A stretch of 64,000 nt of DNA, taken from positions 124,001 through 188,000 of the forward strand of contig JACJXW010000008.1 of NCBI GenBank assembly GCA_020636405.1. Reading direction: 5' to 3'. Both the position numbers and the translations under genes were made by a program. Under the pieces are notes generated by a model, which saw only the letters and a list, made by a program, of their open reading frames with translations, was not told the origin of the DNA and ran no database searches. This DNA comes from Lewinellaceae bacterium (GTDB lineage Bacteria > Bacteroidota > Bacteroidia > Chitinophagales > Saprospiraceae). This document shows, one piece after another, positions 19,000 through 27,469 of this stretch. Numbering within the stretch: position 1 is the stretch's first letter; every line of letters starts with the position of its first letter.

Positions 19000-20625
19000 A
19001 TGAAATACGGATTTATTATTGACAATCGGAAGTGCATTGGGTGTCACGCCTGTACCACGGCCTGTAAGGCAGAACATCAGGTACCGGTAGGCGTCAACCG
19101 CACTTGGGTCAAGCAGGTAGAGAAAGGCGAATTCCCACACACGCGGCGCCTGTTCTCGGTAATGCGCTGTAACCATTGTACAGATGCCCCCTGTGTGGAA
19201 ATCTGCCCTGTTGAGGCCTTATTCATCCGGGATGACGGCATTGTCGATTTCGACAAGAACCGTTGCATCGGCTGTAAATCCTGCATGCAGGCCTGCCCCT
19301 ATGATGCGCTTTACATCGACCCGGAAAACCACACTGCCGCCAAGTGCAATTACTGTGCGCACCGCGTCGATATCGGCCTGGAGCCGGCCTGTGTGAATGT
19401 TTGCCCGGAACACGCGATCATTTCCGGAGATATGGACGACTCGGAATCGGAGATCTTCCAGTTGCTGGGCCGCGAGCAGGTTACGGTCCGGAAGGCCGCC
19501 AAAGGCACTGTACCCAACCTGTTCTACATCAACGGGGACGAAGCTTCTCTCAATCCGGTGGCTACCGAAAAATCAGATGATTATCTCTGGAGCAATCAGG
19601 CGCGGGGTGTTGGGCACTTCGCCAAGGCCGCTGAAAAGATGGCTTTCTCCAACGGGGATGCGATCGATGCCCTGATGGAGGCCAATGGCCATACGACCTA
19701 CGCCGGCAACGTCGCCCAAAATGGCGCCTCCAAGTCCATTGAATTATTGATGGACAAGCCCCGCCGCGTCTATGACGCTCCCGATAAGGGGGTTCTCTGG
19801 GGCTGGGAAGTTTCCGGTTATGTGCTGACCAAAGCCATTTCCGCCGGGGTCTTCCTGGTGGCGTTCTTCGGAGCCCTGTTCGGATGGGCCGAAGCCAGCG
19901 TTCCTGCCTGGTGGTGGGGCCTGGGCGCCGGGTTGCTGTTCCTGGCTGCCACCGGTGTGCTGTTGATCATGGACCTCGACCGGCCGGACCGCTTCCTGAA
20001 CGTACTGCTGCGGCCCCAATGGAAATCGTGGCTGGTGCGTGGCGGTTATTCCTTCAGCATCTACGGCGGCTTGCTGACCCTGCTTGGCCTAGCCACCTAC
20101 TTCGGTTGGGACCTGCTCAAAACGCCGGTAGAATGGGTTACGCTGATATTCGCCGTCCTGACTGCCGTGTATACTGCTTTCCTCTTTGCCCAGGCCCGTG
20201 GGCGGGATTTCTGGCAGAGCCCTGCCCTGGCTGTCCACATGCTGGCGCACAGCTTTATGGCCGGCGCGGCGGCATTTACCATCATTGCCCTGTTTACGCC
20301 GGCAACGGCCGAGTGGCTGGACTATTTGAAGTACCTGCTGATCACCGGCATCGTAATCAACTTGCTGACGGTATTGGTGGAGCTGACGATGACACACCCG
20401 ACTCAGGAAGCCAAGATCGTGGTGCAAATGATCACTAAGGGGCGTTACCGCAGCCTGTTCTGGGGAGGCGCCATCTTCTTTGGCAACCTGGTGCCGCTGG
20501 CCATCCTGTTCCTTCCGGGTGTTGCCACGCCGATGTTGGCCCTTGCCGGCCTGATCGTGCTGATCGGCATTTACCTGACCGAGAAGATCTGGGTGGAAGC
20601 ACCGCAGCGAGTACAGCTTGTATAA
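19000..20625 (+). CDS. Fused iron-sulfur (SoeB/NrfC-like) and membrane-anchor (SoeC/NrfD-like) subunit
   Basis: 541 residues. Residues 1-190 are a four-cluster ferredoxin subunit: C12-x2-C15-x2-C18-x3-C22 (CIGCHACTTAC), CNHCTDAPCVEICP, CIGCKSCMQACPYDAL and CNYCAHRVDIGLEPACVNVCP. A linker (about 190-265) leads to about eight membrane helices (270-530) of the NrfD/PsrC type with the LDRPDRFLNVLLRPQWKSW loop. In most organisms these are two proteins; here they are one chain. The iron-sulfur part has no signal sequence, so it should face the cytoplasm, passing electrons from the molybdoenzyme encoded next to the quinone pool. Confidence 0.88.
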   Translation: MKYGFIIDNRKCIGCHACTTACKAEHQVPVGVNRTWVKQVEKGEFPHTRRLFSVMRCNHCTDAPCVEICPVEALFIRDDGIVDFDKNRCIGCKSCMQACPYDALYIDPENHTAAKCNYCAHRVDIGLEPACVNVCPEHAIISGDMDDSESEIFQLLGREQVTVRKAAKGTVPNLFYINGDEASLNPVATEKSDDYLWSNQARGVGHFAKAAEKMAFSNGDAIDALMEANGHTTYAGNVAQNGASKSIELLMDKPRRVYDAPDKGVLWGWEVSGYVLTKAISAGVFLVAFFGALFGWAEASVPAWWWGLGAGLLFLAATGVLLIMDLDRPDRFLNVLLRPQWKSWLVRGGYSFSIYGGLLTLLGLATYFGWDLLKTPVEWVTLIFAVLTAVYTAFLFAQARGRDFWQSPALAVHMLAHSFMAGAAAFTIIALFTPATAEWLDYLKYLLITGIVINLLTVLVELTMTHPTQEAKIVVQMITKGRYRSLFWGGAIFFGNLVPLAILFLPGVATPMLALAGLIVLIGIYLTEKIWVEAPQRVQLV

Positions 20626-20777
20626 ATTTTGTTGCTGCTTTTTGGCCGGTCCTTTCAGTGGGCCATCCGCCAAAAAACGGCAACGCCCGCAGAGCCCCGG
20701 CAGCTATTGAGCGTTGCGGGTTGTTGGCTCAACCCTTATAAGGGCAACCGGGAACCATCAAATAAATAACCAGTAAC

Positions 20778-23678
20778 ATGAATCAGCGAAAGCGCAGCCT
20801 CATAGAACAAATCGCAGAAAAACTGCGTATCATCCCCGATCTCAGCAATGCCGGCCCTGATCTGGAACCGCGCCTGATGGAGCCGGGCAAGCTTACCAAG
20901 TTCCCCCCTCCCGAAAAGTGGGACGATTGGGTGGAATACGAGGCCAAAGCCTGGCCCCGGGTAGAAAAGAAGCGTTATTCCATCGTGCCGACGACCTGCT
21001 TCAACTGCGAGTCGGCCTGTGGCCTTACAGCCTATATCGACAAGGAAACCTGGCAGGTCCGCAAATTCGAGGGCAACCCCTATCACCCGGGTAGCCGGGG
21101 ACGGAACTGCGCCAAAGGGCCGGCCACCATCAACCAACTCACCGACCCGGACCGCATCCTTTACCCGCTCAAACGGACGGGCAAACGCGGCGATGGCCAA
21201 TGGGAACGGGTCAGCTGGGATGAAGTGCTCGACGATATCGCCGGCCGGCTGCGCAAGGCCATCCAGGAAGGACGCAACAACGAGATCGCCTATCATGTCG
21301 GCCGCCCGGGCCACGAAGGCTATATGGACCGCGTACTGCAGGCTTGGAATGTGGACGGCCACAACAGCCACACCAATATCTGCTCTTCGGGCGCCCGATT
21401 CGGCTACGCTATTTGGTACGGCCACGACCGGCCGTCGCCTGACCACGCCAATGCCAAGTTCATCCTGCTCATTTCCGCTCACCTGGAGTCGGGGCACTAT
21501 TTCAACCCTCATGCCCAGCGCATTATCGAGGGCAAGATGAAAGGCGCCAAACTGTGCACCATGGACCCACGTCTGTCCAACACGGCCAGCATGTCCGATT
21601 ATTGGATGCCCAGCTACCCTGGTACCGAAGCTGCCGTATTACTTGCCATGGCCAAGATTATTCTGGATGAAGGCCTGTATAACCGTGATTATCTGGAAAA
21701 TTGGGTCAACTGGAAGGAATACCTGGAGGCCCGCCACCCGGATAAAGAGAAGACCTTTGAAAACTTTATTGAGGCCATGCGGCAGGAATACGTTCAGTAT
21801 ACGCCTGAGTTTGCCGAGAAGGAAAGCGGGGTAAAAGCAGATATGATCGTCGAAGTAGCGCGATTGATCGGCGAGGCCGGCACGCGCTTTGCGACGCACA
21901 ACTGGCGCAGCGCTTCTTCTGGCAATCTCGGCGGTTGGGCCGTATCCCGCGCCCTGCATTTCCTCAACGTACTGACGGGAAGCGTGGGCACGCCAGGCGG
22001 CACCTCTCCCAACACCTGGAACAAGTTTCACCCCCAGTTTTTCGATAAACCGCCCGCACAGAAGTTCTGGAACGAACTGCACTTCCCGAATGAATACCCA
22101 CTGGCTTTCTTCGAGATGAGTTTCCTCCTGCCGCACATGTTGAAAGAGAACCGCGGTAAAATGGATGTTTATTTCACTCGGGTATTCAACCCGGTCTGGA
22201 CCTATCCGGATGGGTTTAGCTGGATCGAAGCGTTAACGGATGAGGACAAGTTCGGCATGCATATTGCCCTTACGCCTACCTGGAACGAGACGGCTTACTT
22301 CGCAGATTATGTGCTGCCCATGGGCCTTGCCAGCGAACGCCACGACCTCAATTCCTACGAAACCCATGCCGGCGTATGGATCGCCTTCCGGCAACCAGTG
22401 CTGCGCGAGGCACTGCGGCGCGCCGGCAAGAAGGTGGAATTCACTTACGAGGCCAACCCCGGTGAGGTGTGGGAAGAGGACGAATTCTGGATACAGCTCA
22501 GCTGGCGCATGGACCCCGACGGCAGCCTGGGCATCCGCAAGCACTTTGAATCACCCTACCGGCCCGGGGAGTGCATCAACATCGACGAGTACTATCAGTA
22601 CATCTTCGAACACACCAAGGGCTTGCCGGAAGCAGCGGCCAAAGAAGGCCTGACGCCGCTGGATTACATGAAGAAGTACGGCGCCTTTAACGTCGAACCC
22701 AGCGCTTACCACGGCCACTTGAGGGAACTATCTCCCAAAGAGATGGAGGGCGCCTCTGTAGACGCGGCCACGCAGGTGATCAGCAAAAACGGCAAGGCCA
22801 TCGGCATCATGCACCAGGGCAAACCGGTAGAGGGCTTTCCCACGCCGTCTCGAAAGAACGAGTTCTACTCGCAGACCATGGTCGACTGGAAGTGGCCGGA
22901 ATATTCCATTCCAACCTACATCAAGAGCCACATCCACGAAGAGGAAATGGACCGCGAGAAGGGCGATTATCCCCTGGTGCCTACCTTCCGCCTGCCGACG
23001 CTCATTCACTCCCGCTCTGGCAATGCCAAGTGGCTGTACGAGATATCCAACCGGAACCCGATCTGGATGCACCCGAGCGATGCAAAGAAGTTCAATGTAC
23101 GCACTGGTGATTTACTGAAGGTCAATACCGACATCGGGTACTTCGTGGACAAGGTCTGGGTAACGGAAGGCATGAAGCCGGGCGTCGTCGCCTGCTCTCA
23201 CCACCTGGGGCGCTGGCGCCGCCCGCAGGACGCCCCCGGCAACCGTTGGGCCGTCAATACCGTCAACATCGAAGCCGACGGCAACGGGGGGTGGAAAATG
23301 AATACCAAAAACGGTATTACCCCCTTCAAGAGCGATGATCCGGACAGCGCCCGTATTTTCTGGAGCGACGGTGGTGTACATCAAAATATCACTTTCCCCG
23401 TCCACCCGGACCCCATCAGCGGCATGCACTGCTGGCACCAGAAGGTCCGCCTGGAAAAGGCCAAGCCGAGCGATAAATACGGCGATATATACGTGGATAC
23501 GAACAAATCCTTCGACCAGTATAAAAAGTGGATGGCAATGACGCGCCCCGCGCCCGGCCCTAATGGACTGCGCCGCCCGCTGTGGATGAAGCGCGCCCTG
23601 CGCCCTGCGGAGGAAACCTTCTACCTCGATGGCAAGCCTGAGGTGAAGCCGGAGAAGGAAAGGACGGATAAAGCTTAA
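20778..23678 (+). CDS. SoeA-like molybdopterin oxidoreductase (putative sulfite dehydrogenase catalytic subunit)
   Basis: 966 residues of the DMSO-reductase superfamily. 4Fe-4S site: C74-x2-C77-x3-C81 ... C111 (TTCFNCESACG, RGRNCAKG). Likely Mo ligand C202 in SHTNICSSGARFG. Pterin-binding blocks include MDPRLSNTASMSDYW and ATHNWRSASSGNLGGW; a C-terminal beta-barrel domain covers about 770-930. No twin-arginine signal, so cytoplasmic, unlike periplasmic Psr/Phs enzymes. Length, missing Tat signal and neighbours (fused SoeB/C-like subunit 153 nt upstream, persulfide dioxygenase, SulP) favour a SoeABC-type sulfite to sulfate enzyme; polysulfide or thiosulfate reductase activity is the alternative. 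A terminator follows. Confidence 0.85.
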   Translation: MNQRKRSLIEQIAEKLRIIPDLSNAGPDLEPRLMEPGKLTKFPPPEKWDDWVEYEAKAWPRVEKKRYSIVPTTCFNCESACGLTAYIDKETWQVRKFEGNPYHPGSRGRNCAKGPATINQLTDPDRILYPLKRTGKRGDGQWERVSWDEVLDDIAGRLRKAIQEGRNNEIAYHVGRPGHEGYMDRVLQAWNVDGHNSHTNICSSGARFGYAIWYGHDRPSPDHANAKFILLISAHLESGHYFNPHAQRIIEGKMKGAKLCTMDPRLSNTASMSDYWMPSYPGTEAAVLLAMAKIILDEGLYNRDYLENWVNWKEYLEARHPDKEKTFENFIEAMRQEYVQYTPEFAEKESGVKADMIVEVARLIGEAGTRFATHNWRSASSGNLGGWAVSRALHFLNVLTGSVGTPGGTSPNTWNKFHPQFFDKPPAQKFWNELHFPNEYPLAFFEMSFLLPHMLKENRGKMDVYFTRVFNPVWTYPDGFSWIEALTDEDKFGMHIALTPTWNETAYFADYVLPMGLASERHDLNSYETHAGVWIAFRQPVLREALRRAGKKVEFTYEANPGEVWEEDEFWIQLSWRMDPDGSLGIRKHFESPYRPGECINIDEYYQYIFEHTKGLPEAAAKEGLTPLDYMKKYGAFNVEPSAYHGHLRELSPKEMEGASVDAATQVISKNGKAIGIMHQGKPVEGFPTPSRKNEFYSQTMVDWKWPEYSIPTYIKSHIHEEEMDREKGDYPLVPTFRLPTLIHSRSGNAKWLYEISNRNPIWMHPSDAKKFNVRTGDLLKVNTDIGYFVDKVWVTEGMKPGVVACSHHLGRWRRPQDAPGNRWAVNTVNIEADGNGGWKMNTKNGITPFKSDDPDSARIFWSDGGVHQNITFPVHPDPISGMHCWHQKVRLEKAKPSDKYGDIYVDTNKSFDQYKKWMAMTRPAPGPNGLRRPLWMKRALRPAEETFYLDGKPEVKPEKERTDKA

Positions 23679-23708
23679 GCAAGAATTACTTCCTAGTGGG
23701 AAAGTTTG

Positions 23709-23739
23709 GGCCGGGCTCCGTTGGAGTCCGGCCTTTTTT
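23709..23739 (+). terminator. Rho-independent terminator after the molybdoenzyme gene
   Basis: Ten-base stem 23709-23718 with 23724-23733 (ggccgggctc / gagtccggcc, one G-T pair), a 5-nt loop and six T at 23734-23739. It closes the sulfur-oxidation module. Confidence 0.9.
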
Positions 23740-23860
23740 GTAATGGTGGTGGGATGCCCACTGGGATTGTTGAGGGCATTTTGAGCCTGCTTTCCGACAA
23801 CTGCTGCCGGGTTTGACAAAGCGCTCTCTCTTCGTAAACCCGGCGGGCAGGCTGTTGTCC

Positions 23861-24166
23861 TTACAGTTTGTGCGACTTTACTACATACTCAGCCGGAATT
23901 TCCATAGTAAGGACATCGAATTCACCAAAAATAAACTTCATATACTGGCCGGGGGAAAGGAATAAAAGGCGATCCTCCACGTCGGAGTAGGTTTTAAAGT
24001 CCACTTCGAGCAGCCCATGGCCAGATCTGATCCAGGCCAGCGTGTGGCAGGAGATGGTTACTGGTGCATTTAGAACAGGGGTGATGCGTTTTAGTATCAA
24101 TAATATGGGTATTTCGGAGATCACTCCAAATAGAAAATCCGGAAATGCCAAATAATAGAACGACAC
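23861..24166 (-). pseudogene. Truncated AraC-family sensor domain, DNA-binding part missing
   Basis: 101 residues. The stretch HTLAWIRSGHGLLEVDFKTY and RLLFLSPGQYMKFIFGEFD matches the N-terminal cupin-like sensor domain of many AraC-family regulators in Bacteroidota (an LxWIxxGxGxxEVDFxxY pattern followed by LxFLSPGQ). A stop comes after about 100 residues and no helix-turn-helix domain follows. It therefore looks like a broken regulator next to a repeat and IS region. It could instead be a stand-alone domain, but I think that less likely. Confidence 0.45.
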
Positions 24167-24281
24167 GAGCCCTTCCTTGGCTTATGATTTTTAATGTTTG
24201 GCCGTCTGCCCTACGGCTAATTTTGGGATTATGAATTTGAATGTTGCACCAAGGTAACAGTTCATTTAAGGGCATTAAACC

Positions 24282-24698
24282 TCAAAACGGCTGTTCACTC
24301 AGCGGGCTGACCGCATACTGCCATTTCAGAAATGCCTTGTATTGATACTTATCCAGAATACTTTCCAGCTGACGTGCCCAGCGATCCCAGGCGGCGAGCA
24401 GGGCGGTGTGGCGGGCGACCTTTTCAGGCTGGTCGAGGATGGCCTGCCGTTCTTTCCAGAAGGCCCGGTTGGTTTTTTTGATGGCCTTGAACTGCTCTGG
24501 GCTCAGGCGGAGGGTGGCCTGCATACTCTGGTTGAGTTGTTCCAGGCCGTTGCCGACAGTAAGGTAGAAAGAGGCATTGCTCAATGGTACAACTTTTTCA
24601 GCCTTCCAAGGCTCGGCTATTGAGTTTAGGCCGGCGGTGGCGAAGAGGGTGGTTGTAGCTAAAAAAGAAGCCAGGAGAAGATAGATTGCTTTGCTCAT
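24282..24698 (-). CDS. Exported protein of unknown function
   Basis: 138 residues with a signal peptide (MSKAIYLLLASFLATTTLFATA). The mature part is mostly helical with many Trp, Gln and Lys residues (LRLSPEQFKAIKKTNRAFWKERQAIL, WDRWARQLESILDKYQYKAFL). The second half, with its LSPEQ..AI and DKYQYKAF words, resembles the short periplasmic helical repeats of LTXXQ/Spy-like proteins, but this is only a resemblance. Expected in the periplasm. No cotranscribed neighbour. Confidence 0.6.
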   Translation of the reverse strand: MSKAIYLLLASFLATTTLFATAGLNSIAEPWKAEKVVPLSNASFYLTVGNGLEQLNQSMQATLRLSPEQFKAIKKTNRAFWKERQAILDQPEKVARHTALLAAWDRWARQLESILDKYQYKAFLKWQYAVSPLSEQPF

Positions 24699-24792
24699 GA
24701 TTTCGGGTCTTTAATAATAGACCAGTGAAAACGGCCTTTGTATTCAATGGGAGGAGGGGATTAACATAGATTTAACGGGCAGGGTTTAGGGA

Positions 24793-24831
24793 CACGGAGC
24801 TACACAGAAGTTATATTCTCCGTGCATCTCT
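24793..24831 (+). repeat. Left remnant of the 97-bp tandem repeat, cut off by the IS element
   Basis: This 39-nt piece (cacggagctacacagaag ... gcatctct) matches the end of the 97-bp unit found in several copies at 26351-26950. It ends exactly at the IS left end, showing that the IS landed inside the array. Confidence 0.85.
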
Positions 24832-26350
24832 GGGATTGTTCATTTAACTGTGTCAATTTTTTCAACCCTTTCTGGAGGGCGGGAATCCAAGGGTGACAAC
24901 CCTACCCGTGTTTTCCACATTTCAATGGGCCCAAACTCCAAAAAATTATTCAAAATTTTTTGGGGTTTTAGGCCTGTTGAAATTGTGGGAAACACCCTCC
25001 AGCAGGAACTTCTTTTCAATACAAGTGCTACTCCCGGCCCATCTCCGGGGATCATTGCAGGTATTTTTCGTACTCCTTCCCGAAGCGTTTTCGCAAATCA
25101 TTTTGAATGGCTTTCCAGTGGAAGGCGTTGCGTTTCCAGGATTTTTCGTTGTGCATGAGCGCCAAATATAACTGTTTCAACAAGGCGCGTTCGCTGGCCC
25201 AGGCGCCCTTGGTTTTGGTTACCTTGCGCAATATCCGATGGAGCGCTTCCACCGGATTAGTGGTGTAGATCATCCGACGGATGTGCTGGCCAAAATCCAT
25301 GAAGGCCATTAATTCCGTCCAGGCGCCTTCCCAGGCAGGGCGAATATTGTCGTATTTCTTATCCCATTTTTGGCCAAAAACTTCCAGCGCTATGCGAGCA
25401 TGGCTTTCGGTTGCTGCGGTGTACACTTTGCGCAAATCTGCACATACGGCTTTCAGGTCCTTATCTGCTACAAACCGGGTACTGGAGCGAACCATGTGGA
25501 CGATACAGCGCTGCACGATGGCGTTGGGGAAAACTGAATGAATGGCTTCCGAAAAACCTTCTAATCCATCCACGCAGGCGAATAAGACAGTCTCCACTCC
25601 TCGAGCCTGCAGGTCTTCCAGGACCCGTCCCCAGTGGCTGGCCCCTTCCGTGTCAAAGATATATAAGCCCAACACATCCCGTTGGCCATGCGCATCTACC
25701 CCATAAACCGTGTGGATGATCCGGCCCACAAAGCGGCCTTCATGCTTGGCCCGGAAATGGATCCCGTCCAGATAGAGGATCACATAGCAAGGCGAGAGGG
25801 GCCGTTGCTGCCAGGCCAATACCTGCTCCCATACCCGTTCGGTAATATTGCTGATCATGCCGGCGCTTAGTTCCACTCCATACAGCTGCCGCAACTGGTA
25901 CCGAATATCATCTACCGAATTGCCGCGGGCATACAGCCCAATGATGATGTCCTCCATCCCACTGGGCAAGGACCGCTCCCGTTTGCCGACCAGCAACGGT
26001 TCAAAGTCCCCTTCCCGATCCCGGGGCGTTTGGATCTTCAACTTCCCGGCCGTACTACGCACCTCTTTCGGGGTGTAGCCGTTGCGCCGATTTCCGTTGC
26101 CGGAGGCTTTCTCCTCCTCCTGGAAACTTTCCATCTCGCCGTCCAGCGAGGCATTGATCATCGTTTGCAGCATCTCACTAAAAATGCTGCCTTCCCCAAA
26201 CAAGGGGCCACCGCTGTACAACTGTTGCTGAATGCGTTCCCGAATCTCCGGATCGGGAAACATCTCTTCGAGGGTTTTTGATTTTTTTCGTGCCATGAGT
26301 CAAAGTTGATGTTTTATTTAGAACTTTGACACAGTTATTTGAACAGTCTC
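24832..26350 (-). mobile_element. Complete IS256-family insertion sequence, 1519 bp
   Basis: Boundaries are defined by 25-nt imperfect terminal inverted repeats (24832-24856 against 26326-26350 reversed, 21 of 25 matching, sharing the inner word taactgtgtcaa) and an 8-bp direct duplication gcatctct at 24824-24831 and 26351-26358. The size, 8-bp duplication and Mutator-type transposase fit the IS256 family. The gene inside is intact, so the copy may be active. The target was a 97-bp tandem repeat unit. Confidence 0.9.
25052..26296 (-). CDS. IS256-family (Mutator-type) transposase
   Basis: 414 residues, full length for the family. The DDE triad is visible as D177 (ILYLDGIHF), D243 (FACVDGLEGF) and E350 (TTNPVEALHR). 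The N-terminal part carries the RRNGYTPKEVRSTAG and IQTPRDREGDFEP words typical of the family's DNA-binding region, and the C-terminal helix includes AHRILRKVTKTKGAW-like residues. No frameshift or stop. It occupies almost the whole IS at 24832-26350. Confidence 0.95.
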   Translation of the reverse strand: MARKKSKTLEEMFPDPEIRERIQQQLYSGGPLFGEGSIFSEMLQTMINASLDGEMESFQEEEKASGNGNRRNGYTPKEVRSTAGKLKIQTPRDREGDFEPLLVGKRERSLPSGMEDIIIGLYARGNSVDDIRYQLRQLYGVELSAGMISNITERVWEQVLAWQQRPLSPCYVILYLDGIHFRAKHEGRFVGRIIHTVYGVDAHGQRDVLGLYIFDTEGASHWGRVLEDLQARGVETVLFACVDGLEGFSEAIHSVFPNAIVQRCIVHMVRSSTRFVADKDLKAVCADLRKVYTAATESHARIALEVFGQKWDKKYDNIRPAWEGAWTELMAFMDFGQHIRRMIYTTNPVEALHRILRKVTKTKGAWASERALLKQLYLALMHNEKSWKRNAFHWKAIQNDLRKRFGKEYEKYLQ

Positions 26351-26950
26351 GCATCTCTGTGAAAAAGCAGCTGTTTACTTTTGGAGGAAACACAGACACA
26401 GCGTTACCCAAAGTATCACGGAGCTACACAGAAGTTATATTCTCCGTGCATCTCTGTGAAAAAGCAGCTGTTTACTTTTGGAGGAAACACAGACACAGCG
26501 TTACCCAAAGTATCACGGAGCTACACAGAAGTTATATTCTCCGTGCATCTCTGTGAAAAAGCAGCTGTTTACTTTTGGAGGAAACACAGACACAGCGTTA
26601 CCCAAAGTATCACGGAGCTACACAGAAGTTATATTCTCCGTGCATCTCTGTGAAAAAGCAGCTGTTTACTTTTGGAGGAAACACAGACACAGCGTTACCC
26701 AAAGTATCACGGAGCTACACAGAAGTTATATTCTCCGTGCATCTCTGTGAAAAAGCAGCTGTTTACCTTTGGAGGAAACACAGACACAGCGTTACCCAAA
26801 GTATCACGGAGCTACACAGAAGTTATATTCTCCGTGCATCTCTGTGAAAAACCAGCTGTTTACCTTTGGAGGAAACACAGACACAGCGTTACCCAAAGTA
26901 TCACGGAGCTACACAGAAGTTATATTCTCCGTGCATCTCTGTGAAAAAGC
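26351..26950 (+). repeat. 97-bp tandem repeat array, six full units plus a partial one
   Basis: Unit starts (gcatctct) fall at 26351, 26448, 26545, 26642, 26739 and 26836, exactly 97 bp apart; a partial unit begins at 26933 and breaks off near 26950. Units are nearly identical; a T to C change (tttacttttgg to tttacctttgg) appears in the later units. Each unit contains cacggag and ctccgtg as well as cacaga and tctgtg words, so each can form a small hairpin. The array lies just downstream of the GxxExxY gene's 3' end. No variable spacers, so not CRISPR. The open frames across it are by-products of the repeat. Confidence 0.95.
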
Positions 26951-27009
26951 CTCCATGTATACTCCATGAGTTCCCTGTCCCCTCTTCCCTTACCGTCTAA
27001 AATTTGGGC

Positions 27010-27384
27010 TTACATAATGAACCGTTTCAACCCCTGCTTCAGCATTTTTACGTTGAAGTTCATCAAGAGGCCGAGTGGGTAGTTGCCGAATTTCAGGTAA
27101 GTCAAAACCTGAGCGGTGTGTACATCGTTTAACCATTCTACCGCTTTGAGTTCGATAACCACCAAGTTGTTTACCAGCAGGTCGATGCGGTAACCATATT
27201 CCAGTTCGATTTCCTTGTAGACGATAGGCAAGGGCTTTTGCCTTTCTACCTTAAAACCAGCTTCCTGTAGTTCGTAGGCGAGGCATTCTTCGTAAGCAGA
27301 TTCCAGTAGCCCCGGCCCCAGTATTCTGTGCACTGTGATGGCTTTTCCGATGATGATTCCGGACAATTCGTTGATATCTTTCAT
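27010..27384 (-). CDS. GxxExxY protein, PD-(D/E)XK nuclease-like
   Basis: 124 residues, normal for the GxxExxY family. The name-giving motif is G25-LLE-SAY31 in ILGPGLLESAYEECL, preceded by the conserved VHR. The PD-(D/E)XK-like core is seen as D68 (YRIDLLV) and E78-x-K80 (VVIELKAVE). Such proteins occur in many copies in diverse bacteria, and their role is not established; the fold suggests DNA cleavage or binding. Its 3' end is 60 nt from the 97-bp repeat array, which may be more than chance. Confidence 0.88.
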   Translation of the reverse strand: MKDINELSGIIIGKAITVHRILGPGLLESAYEECLAYELQEAGFKVERQKPLPIVYKEIELEYGYRIDLLVNNLVVIELKAVEWLNDVHTAQVLTYLKFGNYPLGLLMNFNVKMLKQGLKRFIM

Positions 27385-27469
27385 TGCTTTTCAGGTTTGG
27401 TCTCATATATATGTCGCAGAATCCGGGAAATTCCATAAAAATTTTTCAAGTATTTTTGGAAATGACGTT

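Noticed and set aside
26351..26950. Tandem array as a CRISPR array
   Set aside because: The full 97-bp unit repeats head to tail without variable spacers and there are no cas genes.
26326..26969. Series of 66-90 residue open frames across the tandem array
   Set aside because: They recur each 97 bp with the same sequence and start at TTG in each unit; they are by-products of the repeat, not genes.
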